DNA from: Verrucomicrobiia bacterium
GTDB taxonomy: Bacteria; Verrucomicrobiota; Verrucomicrobiia; Verrucomicrobiales; Akkermansiaceae
Direction of reading: 5' to 3'
Assembly: GCA_030432565.1 (NCBI GenBank)
Contig: JAUIGV010000001.1
Span: 62,001 to 126,000, forward strand
DNA length: 64,000 nt
The notes under the pieces were generated by a model. It was not told the DNA's origin. It saw nothing but the letters and a program-made list of their open reading frames with translations, and ran no database searches. Positions 53,446-62,067 of this stretch are shown here, piece after piece (position 1 is the stretch's first letter; each line of letters starts with the position of its first letter). The translations under genes and the position numbers were made by a program.

Positions 53446-55839
53446 GTGAAGCATCCTACCATTTTATTTTTTCTTCTCTTGAGTCCTGTTTTGTTGGCGC
53501 AAAAGACCGACGACAATTATTGGGCCTACCAGCCTGTGCAAAAAGTTTCCGTTCCTGCGGTTGAGGATCCTTTTGTTCGCAACCCGATTGATGCCTTTAT
53601 TCTCGCCGCGCTTCGAGAAAACGGGATCAAGCCCAATGAAAGAGCGGACGAGGCCCGGCTTCGTCGTCGGCTCTCCTACGATTTGACCGGACTTCCTCCC
53701 GAAGCGAACGAGATGTCATGGTCGGAGTTGGTTGATCATTATCTGGCCTCGCCCCGGTTTGGTGAAAAATTCGCCTCCCATTGGCTTGATCTCGTTCGCT
53801 ATGCCGAGACCAATGGCTTCGAGCGTGATAGCATGAAGCCGGAGATCTGGCGTTATCGCGATTATGTCATCAAGTCATTTAACGAGAACAAGCGCTACGA
53901 TCGCTTCATTCTGGAGCAGCTGGCGGGCGACCAACTTCCGGACAAAACCCTCGATAGCTGTATCGCAACCGGATTCATGACCCTCATGCAGCGGGATGAT
54001 GAACCGGCGGATCGACCCCAGGCTCACGCGGATCGGATCAGCGATATTGTTGATGTCACTTCCGAGGCTTTCATGGGCACAACGATGGGATGTGCCAAGT
54101 GCCACGACCACAAGGTCGATCCCATCTCCCAGGCAGACTACTTCTCCATGATGTCGTTTTTCGATGGCATCAAACAGGATCTTTTCAAGAGCCCGAATCA
54201 TACCTGGATTGATCCCGGGGTGGCTCGTGAGCGAGAGGAGGAGAGACAAGCGAACCGGGGCCAAATCGAGGAGCTTTGGAAGCAAGTCGACCGGAAGTTG
54301 CTCGAGCCCTATTTAAAGCGTTCGGAGAATCCGCAGGATATCGAAACTGATTGGATGTTCATTCCGGGCGTGCCCAAGAACCCGGGTTGGTCGCTGCCTT
54401 CGTTCGACGCGAATGGCGTCGGCTTCAAGAAGCTCGATAAATTGCCTCGCAGTAAAATGGTGACTTTCCGGTCAGAGTTTGGGCTTCAGGAAATTCCCAA
54501 GCAGTTCTTGATCTATCTCAAGGGTGACTTGCAACACCTTGAGATCTTTATCAATGGCGCGCCGGTGCACGACGGTGTGATTGAGAAGGTCCACGATGAG
54601 ATTTTCGTGCCGCTTCCGATCGAAGAGCTCACCACCGGAAAAAATGTCATTGGTGTCATCACCAGATTTAGTCGCAATCGTCCCGAGATTAGAATCACAC
54701 GTGAGCCCGTGCATGATCTGAATGCTGATCAATTTGCTCTCATCCTCCCCGGGATGATTCATGGGATTTTTGGGGATGACTTTGGTTCCCGCATGAAACC
54801 TCTTCAGGAAAAACGACGGGATCTCGAGCGCCCGATTGAAGGGATTCGCTATCATGGTGTGCATGAGGAAGGGCAGGTTGCCGCGCCAAGGATCCACACC
54901 CGGGGCAGCGTACACGCCCAAGGCGACGAGGTGCCCGTGGCTTTCCCCGCTGTCCTTGATTCCGCAGATCTGAAACCCAAACGCAACCGCCTTGAGTTGG
55001 CCAGATGGATTACTTCACCGCAGCACCCGACAACTGCCCGCGTTTGGGTGAACCGGCTCTGGCAATATTGCTTTGGGGCCGGTCTGGTGGAGAGCTCCAA
55101 CGAATTTGGCAAGCTCGGCACAGGAGTCTCCAATCAAGAACTTCTCGATTATCTGGCAGGGGAGCTTGTGGATTCGGGCTGGGATACGAAGCACATCCTT
55201 CGGCTCATGCTCAATAGTTCCACCTACCAGCTTTCTGCCAAGGGAATGAACGACAAGGATCCCACCAACCGTCTCCACTGGAAGTATTCCTCACGCCGTC
55301 TTACTGCCGAGGAAATCTGGGATAGTTATCTCGTGCTCACCAATCAGATGAAGTTTGAATTAGGCGGCCCTCCGGTTCGGCCCAAAATGCCCGATGCGGT
55401 TCTTCAGACATCGTCACGTCCCGACAATGTTTGGCGTCCTTCACCCGGGGACTCCGCGAATCGCCGCGCGGTTTATATTCATGCCAAGCGATCCATTAAA
55501 CTCCCTCTTCTGGCGAACTTTGATTCGCCCGAGCGTGACTTTTCCTGCCCCTCGCGTTTTGCCACCACGGTGCCAACGCAGGCCCTGACCATGCTAAACA
55601 GTGAGCGCATGAACGAATTTTCGGACAAATTTGCCGCGCGCTTGAATGGTCCGCTGGAAGAGAAAATCCGCGTAGCCTTCCGCCTTGCCACCAGCCGGGA
55701 GATCAGCGACGGCGAACTCCACGAACTCACTGGCCTGGCCAAGGACCTGCAGGAAAAACATGGTGTTTCCGATGATCAACTGATGTCGCGGATCTGCCTT
55801 CTTATCCTCAATCTGAACGAAACCCTCTATCTCGACTAA
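53446..55839 (+). CDS. DUF1549/DUF1553 cytochrome-like protein
   Basis: 797 residues from GTG at 53446, with signal peptide (ILFFLLLSPVLLAQ). DUF1549: NPIDAFILAALRENG, RLRRRLSYDLTGLPP, PRFGEKFASHWLDLVRYAETNG; heme motif CAKCHDHKVDPISQADYF; DUF1553 in the C-terminal 300 residues (LELARWITSPQHPTTARVWV, VNRLWQYCFGAGLVES, NEFGKLGTGVSNQELLDYLA). Usual members have an N-terminal PSCyt1 domain with further heme motifs; this protein starts directly at DUF1549 and has one CxxCH. Presumed periplasmic electron-transfer component. The DUF1501 gene follows after 2 nt, as in most PVC genomes. Confidence 0.92.
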   Translation: MKHPTILFFLLLSPVLLAQKTDDNYWAYQPVQKVSVPAVEDPFVRNPIDAFILAALRENGIKPNERADEARLRRRLSYDLTGLPPEANEMSWSELVDHYLASPRFGEKFASHWLDLVRYAETNGFERDSMKPEIWRYRDYVIKSFNENKRYDRFILEQLAGDQLPDKTLDSCIATGFMTLMQRDDEPADRPQAHADRISDIVDVTSEAFMGTTMGCAKCHDHKVDPISQADYFSMMSFFDGIKQDLFKSPNHTWIDPGVAREREEERQANRGQIEELWKQVDRKLLEPYLKRSENPQDIETDWMFIPGVPKNPGWSLPSFDANGVGFKKLDKLPRSKMVTFRSEFGLQEIPKQFLIYLKGDLQHLEIFINGAPVHDGVIEKVHDEIFVPLPIEELTTGKNVIGVITRFSRNRPEIRITREPVHDLNADQFALILPGMIHGIFGDDFGSRMKPLQEKRRDLERPIEGIRYHGVHEEGQVAAPRIHTRGSVHAQGDEVPVAFPAVLDSADLKPKRNRLELARWITSPQHPTTARVWVNRLWQYCFGAGLVESSNEFGKLGTGVSNQELLDYLAGELVDSGWDTKHILRLMLNSSTYQLSAKGMNDKDPTNRLHWKYSSRRLTAEEIWDSYLVLTNQMKFELGGPPVRPKMPDAVLQTSSRPDNVWRPSPGDSANRRAVYIHAKRSIKLPLLANFDSPERDFSCPSRFATTVPTQALTMLNSERMNEFSDKFAARLNGPLEEKIRVAFRLATSREISDGELHELTGLAKDLQEKHGVSDDQLMSRICLLILNLNETLYLD

Positions 55840-55841
55840 TC

Positions 55842-57239
55842 ATGAAAGACTTTTGCGGACAAACAAACCGGCGTGAGTTCATTTCCACCGTGGGAGGTGG
55901 CTTCACCTCGCTCGCCCTTGCGGGAATGATGGCACAGGGCAAGAAGAAGGAAACCAACTTTGCGCCCAAGGCCAAGAGCGTGATTTTCCTCTTCATGTAT
56001 GGCGGACCCTCGCACATCGATACCTTCGACTACAAGCCCGGGATGAAGGGGATGGATGGCAAAACGGTGAAGGTGAAAACCTTTGGTCGCGGTGGTAAAA
56101 AGAACGAGGGTCGTATTGTTGAGCCGAAGTGGAACTTCAAACAGTATGGGCAATGCGGGAAGTGGGTCTCTGATCTCTTTCCGAATCTGGGGGAGTGTGT
56201 CGATGATATTGCTTTCCTGCACTCACTCACTGCTGAGTCGCCCATTCATGGTTCGGCGATGTTAAAGATGAATTCCGGCTCGCTGATCAGCGGTAAGCCT
56301 TCCCTTGGAAGTTGGGTGAATTACGGCTTGGGAAATATTAACGAAAACCTTCCGGGTTATGTCGTGATGCTCGATAAGACGGGTGGGCCGATTTCCGGAG
56401 CCAAAAATTGGTCATCCGGATTCATGCCGGCGAACTATCAGGGCACCGTTCTTCGATCGAAAGGCGATCCCATCCTTGATCTCAAGCACTCGCGCGGTAT
56501 GGGGCGAAATGAACAATACCGCATCATCGAGTCGCTCAATCAACTCAATGCCGGGCATCTTTCCCAACGCCACGGGAACACGAATCTGCAGGCCCGCATC
56601 GATAGCTACGAATTGGCTTTCAAAATGCAATCGACCGCGCCGGAAGCGATCGACTTCGATCAGGAAAGCGAAGCAACCAAGAAGCTCTATGGGATTGATG
56701 AAAGTCGCACCGAGGATTTTGGTAAGAAGTGCCTGCTGGCCCGTCGACTTGTCGAGCGAGGCACCCCGTTCATTCAAATCTACTCCGGCGGGGCGCACAA
56801 TGACGACAATTGGGATGCGCACGGCGACCTCGAGAACAATCACAACAAGCACGCCGGGAATACCGACAAGCCCATTGCCGGCCTTCTCAAGGATCTTAAA
56901 CAAAGAGGTCTTCTTGACGAAACTCTCGTCGTGTGGGGTGGGGAATTTGGACGTCAGCCTACTGCGGAATATGCCAAAGGCACGGGCCGCGATCACAACT
57001 CAGCCGGTTTCACAATGTGGATGGCCGGAGGTGGAATCAAAGGTGGTGTGAGTGTGGGACAGACCGACGAGCTTGGTTCCGCCGCCGTGGAAAAACCGCT
57101 CGAGGTGAAACACCTTCACGCCACTATTCTTCATCAACTTGGGTTTGATCCCAACGACCTCCACTTCCACCACGCCGGCTTGAACGAAAAACTTGTAGGT
57201 GTTGAAGGTGCGGATCCCATCACCGAGATCATCGCCTAG
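55842..57239 (+). CDS. DUF1501 protein
   Basis: 465 residues. Leader NRREFISTVGGGFTSLALAG is Tat-like. DUF1501 (alkaline-phosphatase-like fold) motifs: AKSVIFLFMYGGPSHIDTFDYKPG, SLTAESPIHGSAMLKMNSG, LGSWVNYGLG, RRLVERGTPFIQIYSGG, LLDETLVVWGGEFGR and GRDHNSAGFTMWMAGGGIKG. The TLVVWGGEFGR and GRDH segments correspond to metal-site regions in phosphatase-like folds. It is the standard partner of DUF1549/DUF1553 proteins; reaction not known. Confidence 0.92.
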   Translation: MKDFCGQTNRREFISTVGGGFTSLALAGMMAQGKKKETNFAPKAKSVIFLFMYGGPSHIDTFDYKPGMKGMDGKTVKVKTFGRGGKKNEGRIVEPKWNFKQYGQCGKWVSDLFPNLGECVDDIAFLHSLTAESPIHGSAMLKMNSGSLISGKPSLGSWVNYGLGNINENLPGYVVMLDKTGGPISGAKNWSSGFMPANYQGTVLRSKGDPILDLKHSRGMGRNEQYRIIESLNQLNAGHLSQRHGNTNLQARIDSYELAFKMQSTAPEAIDFDQESEATKKLYGIDESRTEDFGKKCLLARRLVERGTPFIQIYSGGAHNDDNWDAHGDLENNHNKHAGNTDKPIAGLLKDLKQRGLLDETLVVWGGEFGRQPTAEYAKGTGRDHNSAGFTMWMAGGGIKGGVSVGQTDELGSAAVEKPLEVKHLHATILHQLGFDPNDLHFHHAGLNEKLVGVEGADPITEIIA

Positions 57240-57280
57240 AGGTTTTGAAAATCTGGTGAAGGTGGCTGGTGCTCCATAAA

Positions 57281-59647
57281 ATGAATCCGAAAGATGGGCC
57301 TGGCCGGAGCGTTTGTATCGCTGTGGGTTCATCGAAATTTTTCTTCCTGGCAGGGTGGCTGGTCTTTTTGTCGGCTCCGGCTTTGAAGGCCGCTGAAACC
57401 GGTGTGACTTTTCTGGAAAACTACTGTGTGCAGTGTCACGGAACTGATAAGAAGAAGGGAAAGATCAGTCTTCACGATCTCGGTGGGGATTTCCAGGATG
57501 CAAAGACTGCCGACCGCTGGATCGGAGTTCTTGAGCAACTGACTGCTGAAGACATGCCTCCTGAGGACGAGAAGAAGCAGCCTGGTTCGGATGAGCGCCG
57601 GCGAATGGTCGATTGGATTGAGGCAAAGTTGGCGGGAGCCAACCAGGGAGAGGCGTATCGCAAGAAGTTGCTCGCTCCGGAATATGGAAACTGGGTTGAT
57701 CATGAAAAACTTTTCTCCGGTGAGATTAAGGCGCCGTCTTTTTCACCTTCACGTCTTTGGCGCTTGAGTCCTGAAATCTTTGAGCGCCGGGGGTTCGGCA
57801 AAGCCCGCAGTCCCTTCACCTACGTGACACCCGAGAAGGGAGTTCGCGATTACGCGGCGATGTCGCAGGTTGATCAAAGCACGGTGCAGATGATTCTCAT
57901 CAATGCGGAGCAGTTCCTTGAGGAGCGTGAGAAGAGAGGGGAATTTAAAGCCCTGGAGGAAGCCAAAACCATGCCATCGGAAGAAGAGCTTGGAAACCTG
58001 ATCACGAGGGAATTTCGTCGCATCGTGGGGCGGGCTCCATTGGATGATGAGAAGCAAAAGTATCTTCAGTTCCTCAAGCGGAATATCGACCTTGGCGGAA
58101 ATCTCAAGGGCTTCAAAACGATGGTCAAGGCGCTCTTCCTGAATCCCGAGGCGATCTATCGCATGGAATTTGGCCTTGGAGAGAAAGATGAGCATGGACG
58201 TCGCCATCTTTCCCCGACCGAAATCGTTAACGCGCTCGCCTACGCACTCACTGATGAGCTTCCCGACCGGAACAAATTACTATGGACGGCCTACGAAAAA
58301 GGTGAGCTCAACAACCGCGAAGAGGTTTCCCGGGTCGTCCGGCAATTGCTCGACGAGCAACTTGGAACGGGGCGTTGGTCGCAGCCCGCGCTTCCCCGCA
58401 TCATGCGATTCTTCGAGCAGTATTTTGGATTTGATCGGGCGGGTGATGTATTCAAGGACACCGATCGGCGTCGGCTTGAGGGGATCTCCCAGTGGAACAC
58501 CCAGATGCTTATTCACGATGCCAGAATGCTGATTAACCATATCCTTGGCAAAGACGAGGATGTCATCACAGAGCTTCTGACGACCAACAAATATTTCGTG
58601 GCTCATCCGGGCGATAACGAATTCGCGAGGGAGTTTTACGACGAGAGAATTGCCGAAGTGACCCATCCAAAATACCTCGAATGGGAGATGATCAAAGCGA
58701 AGGAGGAATACGCCAAGCGCAAAAAGCCAGGTCACGTTTCACCGGAAGAATGGGAGGAAAAGCGTTTAAAGTGGATTGAAGAGAAAAAGAAGAAGGCTGA
58801 GCGGACCTTGAAATTTTTCAGCCTCGCTTTGGAGGAAGGGATCAATCCCCATCCCGATTTTCCTTTTTCAAATCGTTCGCGGGGAATTGCCGATCTCATT
58901 TATATTACTCCCTACAACCTTCCACAGTCAGGCCGTGCCGAGAAACAAAAGTGGAGCTGGCCGATCGAGCAACCTTTTGAATTGCCCAAAGAACAACGAG
59001 CCGGACTTCTAACCCACCCGGCCTGGCTGGCGGCGTGGTCGGTGAATGATGGAAACGACCCCATTCATCGTGGAATCTGGATTCGAGAGAAACTTCTTGC
59101 CGGAAAATTACAGGATGTGCCACCTGATGTGGACGCCAAGGTCCCGGTCGATCCTCACAAAACCCTGCGCGAACGCCTCGATGTCCTGCGCGAGGAACGA
59201 TGCTGGAATTGTCATCACAAGATCAATCCCCTGGGCGAGACCTTTGAAATATTCGACGATTGGGGGCGCTATCGCACCCACCACTACTTCGGAGAAGATG
59301 GAAAGATCGTCAATCGCCGGGATGGCCGCTTTGAGCAATTGTTAAAGGAAGGAAAGTTGACCAAGCGCGCTGTTAACGCGAGCGGGGCAATTCGAGGGTC
59401 CGGTGATCCCGCGGTCGATGGCGATGTGAAAGATGCCATCGAAATGATTCACCGCCTCGGCCGGTCGGAGCGGGTGCGACAGTCCTTCATTCGTCACCTT
59501 TTCCGCTATTTTATGGGGCGGAACGAAATGCTGAGCGACTCCCGAACCCTCATCGAAGCCGAGCAGGCCTATCTTAAAAATAACGGGAGTTTCAAAGCTC
59601 TCATTGTTTCTCTTCTCAGCTCTGATTCTTTTCTTTATCGCCGTTGA
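57281..59647 (+). CDS. DUF1592-type c-type cytochrome
   Basis: About 788 residues from ATG at 57281 (a GTG four codons earlier is possible). Transmembrane/signal run FFFLAGWLVFLSAPALKA, then heme motif CVQCHGTDKKKGKISLHDL. DUF1587 appears shortened or diverged; DUF1592 is clear (NALAYALTDELPDRNKLLW, QYFGFDRAGDVFKD), then DUF1588 with CWNCHHKINPLGETFEIFDD and DUF1585 (FIRHLFRYFMGRNEMLSDS). Two CxxCH motifs. Same type as the protein at 10731-13316 but clearly divergent. Third gene of the plus-strand block; followed after 31 nt by its DUF1552 partner. Confidence 0.9.
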   Translation: MNPKDGPGRSVCIAVGSSKFFFLAGWLVFLSAPALKAAETGVTFLENYCVQCHGTDKKKGKISLHDLGGDFQDAKTADRWIGVLEQLTAEDMPPEDEKKQPGSDERRRMVDWIEAKLAGANQGEAYRKKLLAPEYGNWVDHEKLFSGEIKAPSFSPSRLWRLSPEIFERRGFGKARSPFTYVTPEKGVRDYAAMSQVDQSTVQMILINAEQFLEEREKRGEFKALEEAKTMPSEEELGNLITREFRRIVGRAPLDDEKQKYLQFLKRNIDLGGNLKGFKTMVKALFLNPEAIYRMEFGLGEKDEHGRRHLSPTEIVNALAYALTDELPDRNKLLWTAYEKGELNNREEVSRVVRQLLDEQLGTGRWSQPALPRIMRFFEQYFGFDRAGDVFKDTDRRRLEGISQWNTQMLIHDARMLINHILGKDEDVITELLTTNKYFVAHPGDNEFAREFYDERIAEVTHPKYLEWEMIKAKEEYAKRKKPGHVSPEEWEEKRLKWIEEKKKKAERTLKFFSLALEEGINPHPDFPFSNRSRGIADLIYITPYNLPQSGRAEKQKWSWPIEQPFELPKEQRAGLLTHPAWLAAWSVNDGNDPIHRGIWIREKLLAGKLQDVPPDVDAKVPVDPHKTLRERLDVLREERCWNCHHKINPLGETFEIFDDWGRYRTHHYFGEDGKIVNRRDGRFEQLLKEGKLTKRAVNASGAIRGSGDPAVDGDVKDAIEMIHRLGRSERVRQSFIRHLFRYFMGRNEMLSDSRTLIEAEQAYLKNNGSFKALIVSLLSSDSFLYRR

Positions 59648-59678
59648 AGTCTGATCTGCCAAGCTAACCTCAATCATC

Positions 59679-61112
59679 ATGATCCAAAGACGCCGCCAAT
59701 TTCTCAAGGGAATCTCGCTGGGGGGAGCATCCCTCGCCATGACTCCCTTCGTTCGCTCCTTGCACGCGCAAGCTTCGGGAAACCCGGACCTTCTCCCGAA
59801 GCGCTTCGTCTTTGTGGTGAAGTCATCCGGGATTGATAAGTTCAATCTTGTTCCGGACGGGCTTGAAAACCATTATGTGAGTCCAACCAATGGCGCGAAA
59901 TTGGGGAACAGGGCCCGGCGTCCCGGCCCTCTTGTCGATGTCTCGCTTAAGAATCACAGGCTTCCTGAAAAGCTTTCGCAATTGGAGGCTTTCAAGGACC
60001 GTCTCACCATCATCCAGAGCCTTTCCGGCGAGGGTTTCAGCGGAAATCACACCTCCGGTTACGGGGCTCTTTCCTGTCACAATTCCGAGACGGTTGCGAT
60101 CGCTCCGACCATTGACTGCCTCCTGGGGCAGTATCTCTCCGACGGTCCGTATCCGATGTACGGGATGTCAACCAACGGTCGTCTTCTCGAAGGCGGTGCG
60201 GGCCTTTCCGAAAGCTACTGCTATCCCAATATTTCCGCTTATAAGGCAGGCATGCCGGTCCCGTTTCAGGCTTCACCGCGCAAAGCCTTCACCGAATTAT
60301 TTGGAGCCTCGGTGGCGCCACCCGATCAACTGGAGGCGGAATTGGCTCTCAACGGGAGCTTGATGAATTTTCTGGCCGAGGATGCGAAGCGGCTTGAGAA
60401 GAAGCTTTCAGGCGATGACAGGGAACGCTTCGCTCTCTATCTGGAGTCCTTCGCATCGCTGCAAGAGATCGAGAAAAAGAAGGCGGGTCTTGCCGATCAA
60501 ATCAAGAAATTTGCTCCGACACCAAGCAATCATTACGATTCTCTCAAGCCGAAGCACCGGATCGAATCCTACTTTGAATTGGCGGGTTCGGCCTTGGTCA
60601 CCGGCCTCACCAATGTGGTTACACTCAGGCCTGACACGCTGGGTGTGCAATACACCGAACTAGGTATTAGCAACTCGGTGCACGCGCTGGGTCACCTCCA
60701 GGAGAACAAAGCAACCAACGGAATGACCGGGCATGAGGCGAGGGCTGCGGTCGAAAAATTGCATCTCGCGGGGATCGCAGAGTTAGCCCAAAAGCTGGAT
60801 GGAATGCCTGAAGGTGATGGCACGATGCTGGACAACACTCTTATCGTTTACATGTCCTGTGCGGGCGGCGATCACCATGGTGGCCAGGCGGATTGGCCTT
60901 TCCTTCTACTCGGTGGGATGGCCGGAAAACTCAAGATGGGACGTTATCTTGAGTTTCCCAAGTATCGCGAAAGTGGGCACCGAACCATCGGAAACCTCTA
61001 CCTGTCATTTATGCACGCGGCCGGGATCAAACCACCGGAAACGTTTGGCCAGACCGACTCCAATTTGAAGGACCTGAATCTTGCCGGGCCGCTTGCCGAG
61101 CTGATGGCGTAG
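59679..61112 (+). CDS. DUF1552 protein
   Basis: 477 residues. Twin-arginine-type leader RRRQFLKGISLGGASLAM and MTPFVRSLHA. Body: RFVFVVKSSGIDKF, IQSLSGEGFSGNHTSGYGAL, PTIDCLLGQYLSDGP, GDGTMLDNTLIVYMSCAGGDHH and LLLGGMAGKLKMGRYLEFP. Paralogue of the protein at 13313-14656. Probably exported folded and paired with the DUF1592 cytochrome just upstream. Convergent with the amidohydrolase gene, 2 nt between stops. Confidence 0.88.
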   Translation: MIQRRRQFLKGISLGGASLAMTPFVRSLHAQASGNPDLLPKRFVFVVKSSGIDKFNLVPDGLENHYVSPTNGAKLGNRARRPGPLVDVSLKNHRLPEKLSQLEAFKDRLTIIQSLSGEGFSGNHTSGYGALSCHNSETVAIAPTIDCLLGQYLSDGPYPMYGMSTNGRLLEGGAGLSESYCYPNISAYKAGMPVPFQASPRKAFTELFGASVAPPDQLEAELALNGSLMNFLAEDAKRLEKKLSGDDRERFALYLESFASLQEIEKKKAGLADQIKKFAPTPSNHYDSLKPKHRIESYFELAGSALVTGLTNVVTLRPDTLGVQYTELGISNSVHALGHLQENKATNGMTGHEARAAVEKLHLAGIAELAQKLDGMPEGDGTMLDNTLIVYMSCAGGDHHGGQADWPFLLLGGMAGKLKMGRYLEFPKYRESGHRTIGNLYLSFMHAAGIKPPETFGQTDSNLKDLNLAGPLAELMA

Positions 61113-61114
61113 GT

Positions 61115-62047
61115 TTATTTTAGAGGAAGTCGATAGGCTTCGGCGGCGTTCTTCCAGAAGTAGCGCTCGCAGGCTTCCTGCCCTTTCGCCGAAAAGTATT
61201 CGTTCACAAGCTTTACGAAGCTGGTGTAGTCACCGCTGTTCTTGGTGCATGGCCAGTTGCTGCCAAAGATGAGGCGTTCCGGGCCGAGGTTTTTCCAAAG
61301 GACATCGAGCACACTGCGATAGTGATCGAGCTTGTGCGGAGCAGGTTGCGGAATGCTTCGCTGATACAGTCCCGAAATTTTGCACCAGACATTTTTATTC
61401 TCGGCCAGCTTTTCAACTGCCGTGACCCATTCGTCCGGAGCGGGCTTGCCATCAAAATCATAACCAAGGACATGGTCGACCACGAGGTTGAGATTTGGGA
61501 CGGCGCGGGCGAGTTGATCGACTTGCTTCACGGCCTCCACCCCGCCGCCATTGACAAGAATGTCGACTGTAAGCTTGAGCGTGGTCAGTTTGCGGAGGTT
61601 CGCGATGAGCTTTGGATCGGCGTAGTCGATGGCTTTCTTGCTCTGGCCATTTCGCAAGCGGATTCCAACAAAACGGGGATCTTTTTTGAACTTCCGAATC
61701 GCAAATTGAAAGTCGTCCGAATACGGGTCGACGTTACCAACCAATCCCACGAAAAAGTCGTCACCTTTCACGAGGTCGAGAACCCAGCGATTGTCTTCGA
61801 TGCGATCGCTGGCTTCGACGACGATCACTCCGGTGGTGCCGGCGGGTTTTGAAACCTTATGAAACTCAGCTGGAAGATGCGGCTTGTAGAGAACCTTGTC
61901 GTCCTTCGGTGGCCAGGGGATGCCGTCTTCGCGGTTGGGATCGTAAAGGTGAATATGGGTATCGATGATGTGCTTCACTTTGGGAAGCGGGCGCTCATCA
62001 GCAGCGAGGGCGATGGCGAGAAAAAGGAAGATGGACAGGGTTTTCAT
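61115..62047 (-). CDS. Secreted amidohydrolase-2 family protein
   Basis: 310 residues with signal peptide (TLSIFLFLAIALAADE). Metal-dependent TIM barrel: HIIDTHIHLYDPNREDGIPWP, VVDHVLGYD, CKISGLYQRS, LIFGSNWPCTKNSGDY. The last motif in active relatives is usually G-S-D-W-P with a metal-binding aspartate; here it is GSNWP, so Asp is replaced by Asn. It may act on lactones or be impaired. Shares layout with the N-terminal half of the fusion at 42253-43932, which keeps GSDWP. Follows the heme-binding protein gene by 20 nt on the same strand. Confidence 0.88.
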   Translation of the reverse strand: MKTLSIFLFLAIALAADERPLPKVKHIIDTHIHLYDPNREDGIPWPPKDDKVLYKPHLPAEFHKVSKPAGTTGVIVVEASDRIEDNRWVLDLVKGDDFFVGLVGNVDPYSDDFQFAIRKFKKDPRFVGIRLRNGQSKKAIDYADPKLIANLRKLTTLKLTVDILVNGGGVEAVKQVDQLARAVPNLNLVVDHVLGYDFDGKPAPDEWVTAVEKLAENKNVWCKISGLYQRSIPQPAPHKLDHYRSVLDVLWKNLGPERLIFGSNWPCTKNSGDYTSFVKLVNEYFSAKGQEACERYFWKNAAEAYRLPLK

Positions 62048-62067
62048 CGGGAGGAGGATGACTGGGT

